This document shows, piece by piece, positions 1 to 8,427 of a stretch of 64,000 nt of DNA; position 1 is the stretch's first letter, and each line of letters starts with the position of its first letter. The position numbers were made by a program, and so were the translations under genes. The notes beneath the pieces were generated by a model. It saw only the letters and a program-made list of their open reading frames with translations. It had not been told where the DNA came from and did no database searches. Where the stretch lies: positions 18,856-82,855 of the forward strand of contig CALFWO010000021.1 of NCBI GenBank assembly GCA_937928045.1, given 5' to 3'. Source of the stretch: an uncultured Saprospiraceae bacterium (GTDB lineage Bacteria > Bacteroidota > Bacteroidia > Chitinophagales > Saprospiraceae).

Positions 1-45
1 GTTTTAGAATAAAATAAGAGGTTACCTTTTGCAAAGTAACCTCTT
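1..45 (-). terminator. Rho-independent terminator of rpoD
   Basis: A 10-bp inverted repeat (arms 16-25 and 36-45, AAGAGGTTAC and its complement) lies 40 bases past the rpoD stop. On the minus strand it is followed by a T-rich run (complement of 1-15). Seen directly; the assignment as terminator is inference from position and form. Confidence 0.65.
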
Positions 46-84
46 CTAGCTTTGAATTTCTGTTCTGACAAATGTCAGGAATAT

Positions 85-951
85 CTATCCTAAATATGAT
101 TTTAGGTTATTTCTGTTGTATGATTTTCTTAATCTTCTTATCGCTCTTTCTTTGATCTGCCTGACACGTTCTCTTGTAAGACCGTATAGTTCTCCAATTT
201 CTTCAAGCGTTAAAGATTTATAACCATTAAGGCCATAGTAAGAACTCAATACTTCTACTTCTCTAGGCGAGAGAATATTTAAACCTTGTTGCACTTCTTC
301 TTTCAAAGAAATTTCCATAAGGTTGGTATCAGGTGGATCGATTTGATCACCAGCAACAACGTCGAGCATTGTGCTGTCTCCATCTTCTCCACCGATTGGT
401 GCATCAAATGAAAGGTGGCGACCTGAGCCTTTCAACATGTTTCTAACCTCTTTGGCCGTCATGTCTAAGATCTCTCCTAACTCTTCGTGAGTAGGTTCTC
501 TTTCAAATTCTTGAACAAAAGTCAAGAAGGCTTCATTCACTTTGTTGTAAGAGCCCACTTTATTAAGCGGCAGTCTTACGATCCGTGAGTATTCCACAAT
601 TGCTTGAAGGATAGATTGTCTGATCCACCAAACGGCATATGAAATAAATTTGAAACCTTTCGTTTCATCGAATCTTCGACCGGCTTTCATTAAGCCTACA
701 TTCCCTTCATTGATTAGATCAGAAAGAGAAAGTCCTTGATTCTGGTATTGTTTTGCAACAGATACTACGAAACGTAGATTTGATCTGGTAAGAATATCCA
801 ATGCTTCATTATCTCCGGCGCGAATTCTGCGAGCCAAATCGGCTTCACCTTCGGCACTTAGCATTGGGATTTTCCCGATATCATTGAGGTACTTGTCTAA
901 AGCAAGACTCTCTCGGGCAGTAATTTTGTTGGTTATCTTCAGCTGACGCAT
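85..951 (-). CDS. rpoD: Primary RNA polymerase sigma factor (RpoD/SigA), short Bacteroidota form
   Basis: This is the housekeeping sigma factor that directs RNA polymerase to TTTG / TAnnTTTG promoters. Region 1.2 is at about 16-48, region 2 at 50-120 (with KFISYAVWWIRQSI in 2.3-2.4 for melting and -7 recognition), region 3 at about 129-200, and region 4 with the helix-turn-helix LTLEEIGELYGLTRERVRQI at 247-266. At 288 residues it lacks region 1.1 and the non-conserved region found in proteobacterial RpoD, which is the known state in Bacteroidota. The ATG at 951 gives the family-typical N-terminus MRQLKITNKITARESLALDKYL (positions 1-22). It stands alone between two terminators. Identification is very secure; an alternative sigma factor is unlikely given the full region 1.2-4 match to the primary group. 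Confidence 0.96.
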   Translation of the reverse strand: MRQLKITNKITARESLALDKYLNDIGKIPMLSAEGEADLARRIRAGDNEALDILTRSNLRFVVSVAKQYQNQGLSLSDLINEGNVGLMKAGRRFDETKGFKFISYAVWWIRQSILQAIVEYSRIVRLPLNKVGSYNKVNEAFLTFVQEFEREPTHEELGEILDMTAKEVRNMLKGSGRHLSFDAPIGGEDGDSTMLDVVAGDQIDPPDTNLMEISLKEEVQQGLNILSPREVEVLSSYYGLNGYKSLTLEEIGELYGLTRERVRQIKERAIRRLRKSYNRNNLKSYLG

Positions 952-1096
952 TCGGACATGGATTTTGGATATGAGTTCATGAATTATTACGGGTTGAATT
1001 CTTTAAAAGTTGCCGTTTCAAAAAAAAAACTTGACTTTTTTAAGAATTCTTTTATAGCACTACAAAAGCTTTAGCGAAAAAGTTTCTTCAAGCACT

Positions 1097-1137
1097 AAAA
1101 AAATCCCCCTTAGACAAATATTTGTCGTAAGGGGGAT
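1097..1137 (-). terminator. Rho-independent terminator of pnp
   Basis: A nearly perfect hairpin: outer arms 1103-1112 and 1128-1137 (ATCCCCCTTA and complement), inner arms GACAAAT / ATTTGTC at 1113-1126, and one bulged G. On the minus strand it is followed by seven T's (complement of 1097-1103). It lies 79 bases beyond the pnp stop. Confidence 0.85.
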
Positions 1138-1215
1138 ACTATCTCTATATCCAAATATGGCGCCAAACTCCAATTATTTACAGTGAATAACTGGAAAGTG
1201 CCCTAAATACAGGTA

Positions 1216-3450
1216 TTATCTACGTCTATCGTCTCTTCGATCGCGACCACCTCCTCGACGGTCATCTCTTCCACCACCTCTGCGATCATCTCTTCGAGGT
1301 CTTTCTTCTCGCTCAACATATCCTTCTGGCTTTTCCAACAAAGCTTTTCTACTTAAACGAAGTTTTCCAGTACGTTGGTCAATTCCGACTAATTTCACTT
1401 GAACCGCATCTCCTTCTTTGAAAAAGTCCTCTACGCGCTCTACTCGCTCGTAAGCGATTTCTGAGACGTGAAGTAAACCTGATCCTCCATTGAAATCCAC
1501 AAAGACTCCATAAGGCTGGATGCTAGCAACTTTTGCATCAAATACATCTCCTACCTCCGGAGTGAAGGTGATTGACTTGATACGTTCCATTGCTGCTTTC
1601 ATTCCTTCAGCTCCAACGGATGCAATTGTAACTACACCTTTGTCATCAACTTCTTCAATATTGATTACGGTATTTGTTTCTGCTTGAATCTCTTTGATAA
1701 TAGATCCTCCAGGTCCGATTACGGCACCAATGAAACTCTTATCAATTCTGATTTCAGTGATTCTAGGTGCATGATCCTTATAATCTTCACGAGCATCGGC
1801 AATAGTTTTCGCCATTTCGCCCAAGATGTGGATTCTACCCTCCTTCGCTTGCTCCAAGGCTTTTATCAAAAGATCGTAAGGTAAACCATCGATTTTAATA
1901 TCCATTTGGCAGCCAGTGATTCCTTTCTCGGTACCCGTTACCTTGAAATCCATATCTCCAAGTGCATCTTCATCACCCAGTATATCCGTCAAAATAGCTT
2001 TTCGAGTGTCGTCAGCGATCATCCCCATTGCGATACCTGCCACTGGTGCTTTGATCTTAACTCCTGCATCCATTAAAGACATTGATCCAGAACAAACTGT
2101 TGCCATCGAAGACGAACCATTAGACTCCAAAATGTCAGAAACGATTCTAATTGTGTAAGGATTATCTTCTGGTAAAACTTGCTTTAGTGAACGTGCCGCT
2201 AGATTTGCGTGTCCAACTTCTCTTCTACCCGGCCCTCTCATAGGCTTAATCTCACCTACTGACAATGCTGGGAAGTTATAATGTAAGATGAAGTCATCGA
2301 ACCCTTGGTGAAGGGCCGTATCTACCATCTGATTGTCTTTCTTCGAACCTAATGTCAAAGAAGCTAAGGCCTGAGTTTCTCCTCTTGTGAAGATTGCAGA
2401 CCCGTGAGTTGAAGGCAAGTAATTCACCTCAGTCCAAATTGGTCTTACTGTATTTAGGGCTCGACCGTCAAGTCTGATTTCTTCTGCCATTACCATTTCT
2501 CGGATAACAGTCTTTTTATGCTTTTCAAAGTACGCACTTATGAAACCACCATGCTCTTCTTTCCACTCATCATCTTTAGTTTCCTCAACATGAGCTTTCA
2601 ATTCTTCTTTGATCGCTTTGAACTGTGCTTTTCTTGTATGCTTTTCTAATTTTCCCTTAGCTACAGCATAAATCTTATCAGTAGTAAATGCTTTTACTAA
2701 CTCGTGTGCTTCTTCTGAAGTTGGAACTGGCGGAATCTCTCTTTTCACCAATGCTTTATCTCCAACCTTTTGAGCCAATTCAACTTGTGCAGCACAAGCC
2801 AATTTTATCGCTTCATGACCTACTTTGATTGCTTCAACAAGATCAGCTTCTGAACATTCTTGAGCTTCTCCTTCAACCATAGCGACATCTTTATCAGTTG
2901 CCCCAACGATAATTTCCATATCGGCCATTTCCAAATCCGATCGAGAAGGATTAACGACAAATTTGCCATCAATTCTAGCGACTCTTACTTCTGATAAAGG
3001 TCCGGCGAAAGGAATATCAGAAACCATCAAAGCTGATGAAGCAGCAAGAGCAGCATAAGCGTCTGGTAATGTTTCAGCATCGCCACTAATTAAATTAATG
3101 ATGATTTGAGTCTCGTACATGTATCCATCAGGAAAAAGAGGTCTCACAACTCTATCTACCAATCTTGAGGTCAAGATTTCATAGTCATTAAGTCTAGTCT
3201 CTCTTCTAAAGAAGTTACCAGGAATTCTACCTGCAGCGGCGAATTTTTCTTGATAATCCACTGAAAGTGGGAAGAAGTTTTGTCCATCTCGTAGTTCATG
3301 TGAAGAAACTACAGAACAGAACAACATCGTATCTCCAATACGAACGACGACAGATCCGTCGGCTTGAGCGGCAAGTTTGCCAGTCTCGATGACTACTTCA
3401 GTGCCATCAGGCAAATTGAATGAAGCAGTAGTAGGAATTTTTACTCCCAT
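1216..3450 (-). CDS. pnp: Polyribonucleotide nucleotidyltransferase (PNPase)
   Basis: A 3'-5' phosphorolytic exoribonuclease that degrades mRNA and can add 3' tails; it works as a trimer in the cytoplasm. Two RNase PH domains lie at about 15-145 and 330-545, separated by the all-alpha linker. A KH domain follows at about 563-622 (GXXG loop as GPGG near 578) and an S1 domain at about 632-702 (YGVFVDF, GLLHVSE). The length of 744 residues is normal plus a tail. The last 30 residues are almost only Arg, Asp and Gly (RRGGG and RRDDRR blocks), a disordered, RGG-like extension that probably aids RNA or protein contact. It follows rpsO on the same strand, the classic rpsO-pnp order, but a terminator and a 280-base gap separate them, so it may have its own promoter and structured leader. 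Confidence 0.97.
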   Translation of the reverse strand: MGVKIPTTASFNLPDGTEVVIETGKLAAQADGSVVVRIGDTMLFCSVVSSHELRDGQNFFPLSVDYQEKFAAAGRIPGNFFRRETRLNDYEILTSRLVDRVVRPLFPDGYMYETQIIINLISGDAETLPDAYAALAASSALMVSDIPFAGPLSEVRVARIDGKFVVNPSRSDLEMADMEIIVGATDKDVAMVEGEAQECSEADLVEAIKVGHEAIKLACAAQVELAQKVGDKALVKREIPPVPTSEEAHELVKAFTTDKIYAVAKGKLEKHTRKAQFKAIKEELKAHVEETKDDEWKEEHGGFISAYFEKHKKTVIREMVMAEEIRLDGRALNTVRPIWTEVNYLPSTHGSAIFTRGETQALASLTLGSKKDNQMVDTALHQGFDDFILHYNFPALSVGEIKPMRGPGRREVGHANLAARSLKQVLPEDNPYTIRIVSDILESNGSSSMATVCSGSMSLMDAGVKIKAPVAGIAMGMIADDTRKAILTDILGDEDALGDMDFKVTGTEKGITGCQMDIKIDGLPYDLLIKALEQAKEGRIHILGEMAKTIADAREDYKDHAPRITEIRIDKSFIGAVIGPGGSIIKEIQAETNTVINIEEVDDKGVVTIASVGAEGMKAAMERIKSITFTPEVGDVFDAKVASIQPYGVFVDFNGGSGLLHVSEIAYERVERVEDFFKEGDAVQVKLVGIDQRTGKLRLSRKALLEKPEGYVEREERPRRDDRRGGGRDDRRGGGRDRRDDRRR

Positions 3451-3472
3451 TTTAATTTTTTTGAACGGTTAA

Positions 3473-3560
3473 CAAAGTTTCAGGAACCCTGTAAAAGCTC
3501 CTAATTGCCCCAATGAAGGGCTCACGCATGAGAGAAAAAGGTGAGTAAAGAAAAACTTTG
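3473..3560 (-). promoter_or_regulatory. Possible structured 5' leader of pnp
   Basis: In the pnp 5' region an 8-bp complementary pair (AAACTTTG at 3553-3560 with CAAAGTTT at 3473-3480) encloses smaller hairpins such as CAGG-GTT-CCTG near 3482-3492 and GCCC/GGGC near 3514-3531 (minus strand sense). PNPase is known in Enterobacteria to autoregulate through its leader; that this leader does so is inference only. Confidence 0.35.
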
Positions 3561-3685
3561 AAATAGGACCGCCCAATTAATTGCTTTTTTCCAAGGCGAC
3601 CAGGATTGTGTGTCTTATACAAATTATCTTTTATCTCTTTGTTCGCTTTTATCTTATGTATATGTATTACAGTAGCGCAAAAATG

Positions 3686-3717
3686 AAAAAAGTGTTTCAC
3701 AATTTCTGTAAAACACT
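3686..3717 (-). terminator. Terminator of rpsO
   Basis: Hairpin arms 3691-3697 and 3711-3717 (AGTGTTT and complement) are followed on the minus strand by TTTTTCATTT (complement of 3681-3690). The hairpin begins 14 bases after the rpsO stop. Confidence 0.7.
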
Positions 3718-3730
3718 CTTTTCTTTTTGT

Positions 3731-4006
3731 TTATTTTCTGATACCGAGCTTCTCGATAATCGCACGATATTTTGTGATATCCTTTTTTGAAAGATATTGA
3801 AGCAACCTTCGTCGCTTTCCTACAAGCGATAGAAGTGTTCTTCTGCACGAGTGATCTTTCTTATTAGTCTGAAGATGTGCACTTAATTCCTTGATACGGA
3901 ATGTAAACAATGCGATCTGGCCTTCAGTTGAACCAGTGTTTTTTGCAGTCCCACCATATTCAGCGAATATTTCTTGGACTTTTTCATTTGTCTTGTAAGC
4001 TGACAT
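3731..4006 (-). CDS. rpsO: 30S ribosomal protein S15
   Basis: A 91-residue small-subunit protein that binds 16S rRNA at the three-way junction and nucleates the platform. The family signature is evident: [21 protein letters not shown] (residues 25-45) and [14 protein letters not shown] (63-76). Length is normal (about 89). It is preceded by a good TTTG-N20-TACCTTTG promoter and followed by its own terminator and then pnp. The ATG at 4006 gives the typical Bacteroidota N-terminus. Confidence 0.97.
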   Translation of the reverse strand: MSAYKTNEKVQEIFAEYGGTAKNTGSTEGQIALFTFRIKELSAHLQTNKKDHSCRRTLLSLVGKRRRLLQYLSKKDITKYRAIIEKLGIRK

Positions 4007-4056
4007 AATTTCTTTGTTTTACCAATAGTGATTACTAAAATCAGTTATAGCGGGCG

Positions 4057-4088
4057 CAAAGGTACCACTTTTTGAAGTTGATAGCAAA
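4057..4088 (-). promoter_or_regulatory. Promoter of rpsO (Bacteroidota type)
   Basis: On the minus strand TTTG (4088-4085), a 20-base spacer and TACCTTTG (4064-4057) match the known Bacteroidota -33/-7 consensus exactly. The motif ends 51 bases before the rpsO ATG. Confidence 0.75.
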
Positions 4089-4178
4089 AATGTTGTGATT
4101 TTATTTAATTAGAATAGGAAAGCTACTCGGAATCAATATCAAATGCTCCTAGCCCCTTGGTAATCATAGTCTTAAAAA

Positions 4179-5501
4179 CTAGTCAATTGTTTCCAAGGCA
4201 GCCCTAACTTCCGTTCTAGACGGTAGATGATCTTCCTTGTTGACAGGTAACATCACTCTAAATGAAGAACCTCTTCCTAAAGCAGAAATTAATTTTATAG
4301 TTCCACCCAGCCTTTCAACACTTCTTTTGGTAGTGGCTAGTCCAATACCCGACCCTTTAAATTCAGATTGATTATGCAATCTCTGGAACATTTCAAATAT
4401 TTTTTCAGAATGTTTAGCTTCAATTCCAATTCCGTTATCGCTAAATTCAAAATGGTGTTGATTATTTCTACAATGGTATCTAACATCTACTTTTCTAATT
4501 TCAGACTTGTTATACTTTAATCCATTTTCTACCAAATTCTGAAATATTTGATGAATTCTTGTTTGGTCAGTGATTATATTTGGTAGAATATCTGCGTTAA
4601 CTTTACAGTTTGGAAATGTATTCACATTAGCAATTTGAGATTGGACGATATTCATAATCTTGTTTAGATCGACCATTTCTTTCTTATTATCAGCACCATT
4701 TGACCTAGAATATTCCAAAATGTCACCAATCAAATTGGTCATAGAGTTAGCATTAGATTCAATGATATCCAGAAAATTCAATGCCTGCGGTTCTAAACTA
4801 GCGCTGTGCTTTTTCCTCAACATCTGCAGAAAGCCAGTAATATTTCTCAAGGGAGTTTTTAGATCATGTGAAGCTACTGAAGCGAACTTTTCTAGCTCAA
4901 GGTTAGATTGCTGTAGTTTTTCATTCATCCTGGCCATTCGCTTAGTATTCCAAGCATTGGCAACTTTGAAGTTATAAACGATATAAATGAACGCAGCACT
5001 TAAAGCCAATATATTAGCCAAGTTTACCCATGGAATTATTTTCTCTCCTAATAAGCTGGGCGGAAAAATATTTGCTAAATCCCCTGCTACAAAACCTAAG
5101 ACAATGCAAATACAAATAACTGACCACATCCAAGTTAGCTGTTTATCTAAATAGAATATGCCAATTGGAACTATGGTAATGGTCCAAAATAAGAAGCTTG
5201 AATTTACACCTCCTGTATAAAAGGACAATCCACAGAATACGCTCAAGGTGGCAAAACAGAAAAAATGAATTGGAATTTTTATTCCGTCGAAACGGTACAT
5301 CAAATATGGATGTATCAAAGAACTAACGAAACTAAAAACAGCAATATAGACGCCTGGCAAGAAACCCGAAAAAAAACACAAAGCAGCAATCAATACAGAA
5401 AAAAATGCAATTGTTGCATCTAGCTGTAGGATCATTTTTGCAGTAACCAATGCCTTCCTATTGGTCTGCAAGGCCTTTGGTACAAAATATTTCAGTTTCA
5501 T
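4179..5501 (-). CDS. Membrane sensor histidine kinase
   Basis: Residues 1-185 are rich in hydrophobic segments (about 28-48, 55-75, 85-130, 140-170), giving five to six membrane spans and no obvious periplasmic sensor domain. A short coiled coil (about 186-205) leads to the HisKA domain with the phospho-accepting His212 in VASHDLKTPLRN. The HATPase_c domain shows the N box NLVENGLKYNKS (about 320-331), G1 DNGIGIE (about 355), the F box FEMFQRLH and G2 GSGIGLATT (about 386). It resembles the SasA/KinB-type kinases that Bacteroidota carry as orphans. No response regulator lies beside it, so the partner is unknown. The ligand cannot be inferred from the sequence. It stands alone with gaps on both sides. 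Confidence 0.88.
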   Translation of the reverse strand: MKLKYFVPKALQTNRKALVTAKMILQLDATIAFFSVLIAALCFFSGFLPGVYIAVFSFVSSLIHPYLMYRFDGIKIPIHFFCFATLSVFCGLSFYTGGVNSSFLFWTITIVPIGIFYLDKQLTWMWSVICICIVLGFVAGDLANIFPPSLLGEKIIPWVNLANILALSAAFIYIVYNFKVANAWNTKRMARMNEKLQQSNLELEKFASVASHDLKTPLRNITGFLQMLRKKHSASLEPQALNFLDIIESNANSMTNLIGDILEYSRSNGADNKKEMVDLNKIMNIVQSQIANVNTFPNCKVNADILPNIITDQTRIHQIFQNLVENGLKYNKSEIRKVDVRYHCRNNQHHFEFSDNGIGIEAKHSEKIFEMFQRLHNQSEFKGSGIGLATTKRSVERLGGTIKLISALGRGSSFRVMLPVNKEDHLPSRTEVRAALETID

Positions 5502-5602
5502 TTATGTCGGGTTGATAAGGAGGTCGGGGTAGCTATTCCAAAATCTGTTCCGAAAATGAAAATTCATTGTTTTATTTGAAAACGTTTTCGATGGCAGAAA
5601 AC

Positions 5603-6379
5603 CTACTTCATTTTTTCTTTGGCTTCATTCCAAAGTTCATCCATTTCGGGAAGTGACATTTTCTCTAGGGGCCTTGTAGCATTGGCTTCTATATACTCAA
5701 AACGAGCTTTGAACTTCCGATTGACCTTCTCCAAAGCTGTTTCTGGATCAATACCCGTGAACCTTGCGTAATTAATCATTGAGAATAAAACATCCCCAAA
5801 TTCTTCTTCTCGTTCAGCTTTTGTCAAATTGGCTTCAGCCTCTTTAAATTCTTGGATTTCTTCTTCAACTTTTTCCCAGACTTGATGCTCATTTTCCCAT
5901 TCAAATCCAACTTGTTTGGTTTTGTCTTGCATTCGATAAGCTTTCACCATTGCGGGAAGCGATTTTGGCACCCCACCTAAAACCGATTTTTTGCCTTCTT
6001 GTAGCTTTAGTTGTTCCCAATTCTTTTTCACCTCCTCTTCATCAGCAACTTTAAGATCTCCATAGATATGAGGATGGCGTTTAATCAATTTATCTGATAC
6101 TGCATTTAAGGCATCTCCTATATCCCAGGATTTTTTTTCTTCTGCGATTTTGGAATAAAAAATCATATGTAGCAATAGATCTCCTACTTCTTCCTTAATA
6201 TCTTCTAAATCTTCTTCTAAAATCGCATCTGCCAACTCATAAGTTTCTTCGATAGTAAGATTGCGTAATGATTCAAAGGTCTGTTTTCTATCCCATGGGC
6301 AGCCTGCCCTTAGTTCGTCCATTATTTGAAGTAAACGACTAAATGCTTCTAACTTTTTCTTTTCATTCGAAGTTGACAT
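5603..6379 (-). CDS. mazG: Nucleoside triphosphate pyrophosphohydrolase MazG
   Basis: All-alpha NTP-PPase that hydrolyses (d)NTPs to the monophosphate and PPi, thought to remove abnormal nucleotides. Two tandem MazG domains are visible. The first has the ELRAGCPWDRKQTFESL entry and the metal motif EETYEL...EEVGDLL (about residues 43-76 from the chosen start). The second has EEEIQEF...EEEFGDVLF (about 167-195). The chosen start is the ATG at 6379 (MSTSNEKK); an in-frame ATG at 6400 would add seven residues not typical of the family. The protein is then 258 residues, close to the usual 260. It is divergent from the small gene at 6490 and shares with it a repeated operator-like motif. Confidence 0.93.
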   Translation of the reverse strand: MSTSNEKKKLEAFSRLLQIMDELRAGCPWDRKQTFESLRNLTIEETYELADAILEEDLEDIKEEVGDLLLHMIFYSKIAEEKKSWDIGDALNAVSDKLIKRHPHIYGDLKVADEEEVKKNWEQLKLQEGKKSVLGGVPKSLPAMVKAYRMQDKTKQVGFEWENEHQVWEKVEEEIQEFKEAEANLTKAEREEEFGDVLFSMINYARFTGIDPETALEKVNRKFKARFEYIEANATRPLEKMSLPEMDELWNEAKEKMK

Positions 6380-6412
6380 AATGCTTAATTTAAACAACAA
6401 AAGTAGCTAAAG

Positions 6413-6447
6413 CAACTATCTCTAGATAGTTGTTTTGACAACTATCT
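6413..6447. promoter_or_regulatory. Triple 9-bp motif in divergent promoter region (operator candidate)
   Basis: CAACTATCT occurs at 6413-6421, inverted at 6424-6432 (perfect 9-bp inverted repeat, 2-base centre), and again directly at 6439-6447. The array sits between the mazG start and the start of the 70-aa gene, in the -20 to -50 zone of the latter. Form and place suit a dimeric regulator binding site; no regulator is identified. Confidence 0.45.
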
Positions 6448-6472
6448 TTAATCTAAAACTGTTGTATCTTTG
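6434..6472 (+). promoter_or_regulatory. Possible promoter of the NqrM-like gene
   Basis: TATCTTTG at 6465-6472 matches the -7 consensus TAnnTTTG. A TTTG at 6434-6437 is present but its spacing of 27 bases is longer than the usual 19-21. The -7 element ends 17 bases before the ATG. The repeated CAACTATCT motif overlaps the -33 zone. Confidence 0.45.
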
Positions 6473-6489
6473 CATCAAATAACTAACGC

Positions 6490-6702
6490 ATGCAGTTCGT
6501 AGCAATATTCGGTATCATCTTCGTTGTTTTTGGAATCTCCTTTATTTTGATCAACCTACGTCAGGTAGTAACTGGACAAGAATTCAGAGGAACTTGTTCT
6601 ACCAACAATCCAATGATTAAAGACAAGTTTGGTGATTGTACTGTTTGTGGAAAAACGGCTGATGAAATGTGTAAAATGCCAGAAATAGATAATGCTAAAT
6701 AG
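6490..6702 (+). CDS. Small four-cysteine membrane protein, NqrM-like (DUF539)
   Basis: 70 residues: one membrane span (about 4-22), then a short tail with Cys36, Cys50, Cys53 and Cys61 (GTCSTNN, DCTVCGK, MCKM). Size, single N-terminal span and four-Cys tail match the layout of NqrM, the protein needed to mature the Na+-translocating NADH:quinone reductase, probably in delivering iron to its NqrD/E site. That is established for Vibrio NqrM; the assignment here rests on architecture, not on alignment. A generic metal-binding small membrane protein is the alternative. No nqr genes lie in the window; the convergent neighbour is ribA, in flavin synthesis, which may be chance. The ATG at 6490 follows a good -7 element. 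Confidence 0.6.
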   Translation: MQFVAIFGIIFVVFGISFILINLRQVVTGQEFRGTCSTNNPMIKDKFGDCTVCGKTADEMCKMPEIDNAK

Positions 6703-6767
6703 CTGATTATCTTTTCGTTTGTTCCAATCCAAATTTTTATGGATATAACTTTAACAGGAATTCAAAA

Positions 6768-7379
6768 TTACTTCTTTCCTGTAGGCAGAAGGTGTCCCAT
6801 GAGATCCTTCTTGGTTTTGAGGTAATCTATGTTCTCTTTTTGAGGTTTAATTATCAGAGGTACTCTATCCAATAGTTTTAGCTCACTCTTTTCGATCGCT
6901 GCAATTTTCTCAGGATTATTGGTCAATAGCTGAATTGTTTTTATACCCAGAGATAGAAGCATTTCAATTGCGATATCATATCCTCGATCATCCACTTCAA
7001 GGCCTAAATGTAAATTAGCATCTGCAGTATTCAGCCCCTTGTCTTGAAGCTGATAAGCCTTTAGTTTGTTGATCAGTCCAATACCCCTGCCCTCTTGTCT
7101 CAAGTAAATGATAACTCCTCCATTTTCTGCAGCCAGTTCAAGGGATTTATCCAATTGTTCTCCACAGTCACATCTTTTTGAACCAAAAAGATCACCCGTC
7201 AAACATTCTGAATGAATTCTAACCAAAACTGGTCCTTTTGATGGGTCAAAGCTCTGAGCGACCATAGCCAAATGAGGCATTGAATCTTCAACCTCCGTGG
7301 AATAAGCTTGCAATAGAAATTCTCCCCAGGGAGTAGGAATAGTAGCTTCGCTTTGTTTTTTCAAATCCATGTTCTGCAA
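6768..7379 (-). CDS. ribA: GTP cyclohydrolase II
   Basis: Opens GTP to 2,5-diamino-6-ribosylamino-4-pyrimidinone 5'-phosphate with release of formate and PPi, the first step of riboflavin synthesis. The zinc ligands Cys59, Cys70 and Cys72 are in the SECLTGDLFGSKRCDCG stretch. The RQEGRGIGL motif (94-102) and the AYQLQDKGLNTADAN segment (108-122) of the active site are intact. It is a stand-alone 203-residue enzyme, not fused to RibB as in many bacteria. Start could be ATG 7379 or the second Met at 7370. No FMN riboswitch is visible upstream and no other rib gene is nearby. Confidence 0.95.
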   Translation of the reverse strand: MQNMDLKKQSEATIPTPWGEFLLQAYSTEVEDSMPHLAMVAQSFDPSKGPVLVRIHSECLTGDLFGSKRCDCGEQLDKSLELAAENGGVIIYLRQEGRGIGLINKLKAYQLQDKGLNTADANLHLGLEVDDRGYDIAIEMLLSLGIKTIQLLTNNPEKIAAIEKSELKLLDRVPLIIKPQKENIDYLKTKKDLMGHLLPTGKK

Positions 7380-7562
7380 AAGTAGATTAATTAGTTATTG
7401 TTTTAGAAACATCAAGAAGCATCAAAAGTTCTATTTGAATCATCAATTTTAATAGAAATTCATCAAGACAATAATGAATCTTGCAAATGAACAAAGCATT
7501 TTATTTTACATTGTTCCGCAAGGAGTTCCGTATTTTGAGCTTTGTAATTAAATCCTTAAGTC

Positions 7563-8393
7563 ATGAGTTATTATAGAAGAAACCCATATGGAATGGGTCG
7601 TCGATCTGGAATCAACAAAGGAACCTTGATCATCGCCCTAATATTTGCGGGCGTCGCTCTTATAAAATATTTTGGGGCAAGTGAATACAATGAGATTACT
7701 GGAGAAACTCAAAGAATATCATTAAGTGTTGACCAAGAGATTACTTTAGGATTACAATCTGCTCCGCAGATGATGCAACAACATGGCGGTTTGCATCCCG
7801 ATCAAGCTGGACAAGATTTAGTAGATAAAGTAGGACAACGACTCATCCAAAATTCTGTAGCATCTCAAACTCTGTACAAATGGGACTTTCATCTATTGGC
7901 GGATGAAAAAACTGTAAATGCATTTGCCTTGCCGGGTGGTCAATGCTTTATTACTGCCGCCTTAATGAATAGATTGGAAAACGAAGATCAGTTGGCTGGT
8001 GTAATGGGTCACGAAATTGGTCATGTGGTAGCACGTCATGGAGCTCAAAGAATGGCTAAGCAACAATTGACACAAGGATTGACCGGAGCTGCAGTTATTG
8101 CTGCCGGAGATTATGGATCGCATCAAGCCGCACAGATGATCGCCAATATGGTCAATATGAAATATGGCCGAGATCAAGAATTACAATCTGATGACCTTGG
8201 TGTACGTTTTATGATAAAAGCTGGATATGATCCAACTCAAATGATTGGAGTAATGAAAATTTTGAAGGAAGCGAGCGGAGGAGGATCCAAAAATCCGGAG
8301 TTTTTTAGTACGCACCCCGATCCGGAAAATCGAGTAGAAAAAATTCAAGAGTCAATAGATAAATATTCAAAACGAACAGAACTCCAAGGTTAA
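7563..8393 (+). CDS. M48-family membrane-anchored zinc metalloprotease
   Basis: A Gly/Arg/Tyr-rich start, then one membrane span (about 21-36) and an M48 peptidase domain. The zinc site is HEIGH at 150-154 with the third ligand Glu206 in QELQSDDLG, and a late THPDPENR motif near residue 257. The layout resembles BepA/YfgC- or LoiP-like proteases that handle outer-membrane quality control, though no TPR follows. A signal anchor would put the catalytic domain in the periplasm. It begins a plus-strand cluster with the DUF192 protein (34-base gap) and the VWA protein (5-base gap), probably one transcript. Confidence 0.88.
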   Translation: MSYYRRNPYGMGRRSGINKGTLIIALIFAGVALIKYFGASEYNEITGETQRISLSVDQEITLGLQSAPQMMQQHGGLHPDQAGQDLVDKVGQRLIQNSVASQTLYKWDFHLLADEKTVNAFALPGGQCFITAALMNRLENEDQLAGVMGHEIGHVVARHGAQRMAKQQLTQGLTGAAVIAAGDYGSHQAAQMIANMVNMKYGRDQELQSDDLGVRFMIKAGYDPTQMIGVMKILKEASGGGSKNPEFFSTHPDPENRVEKIQESIDKYSKRTELQG

Positions 8394-8427
8394 TCACAAT
8401 CAGTGTTTTCTCCAAATCAAAAAAATT

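Noticed and set aside
3452..3700. 82-codon frame on the minus strand between rpsO and pnp
   Set aside because: It runs through the rpsO terminator and the structured pnp leader, has no recognisable domain and unusual composition; treated as chance.
7380..7562. FMN riboswitch upstream of ribA
   Set aside because: None of the conserved RFN-element blocks are seen in the 180 bases upstream.
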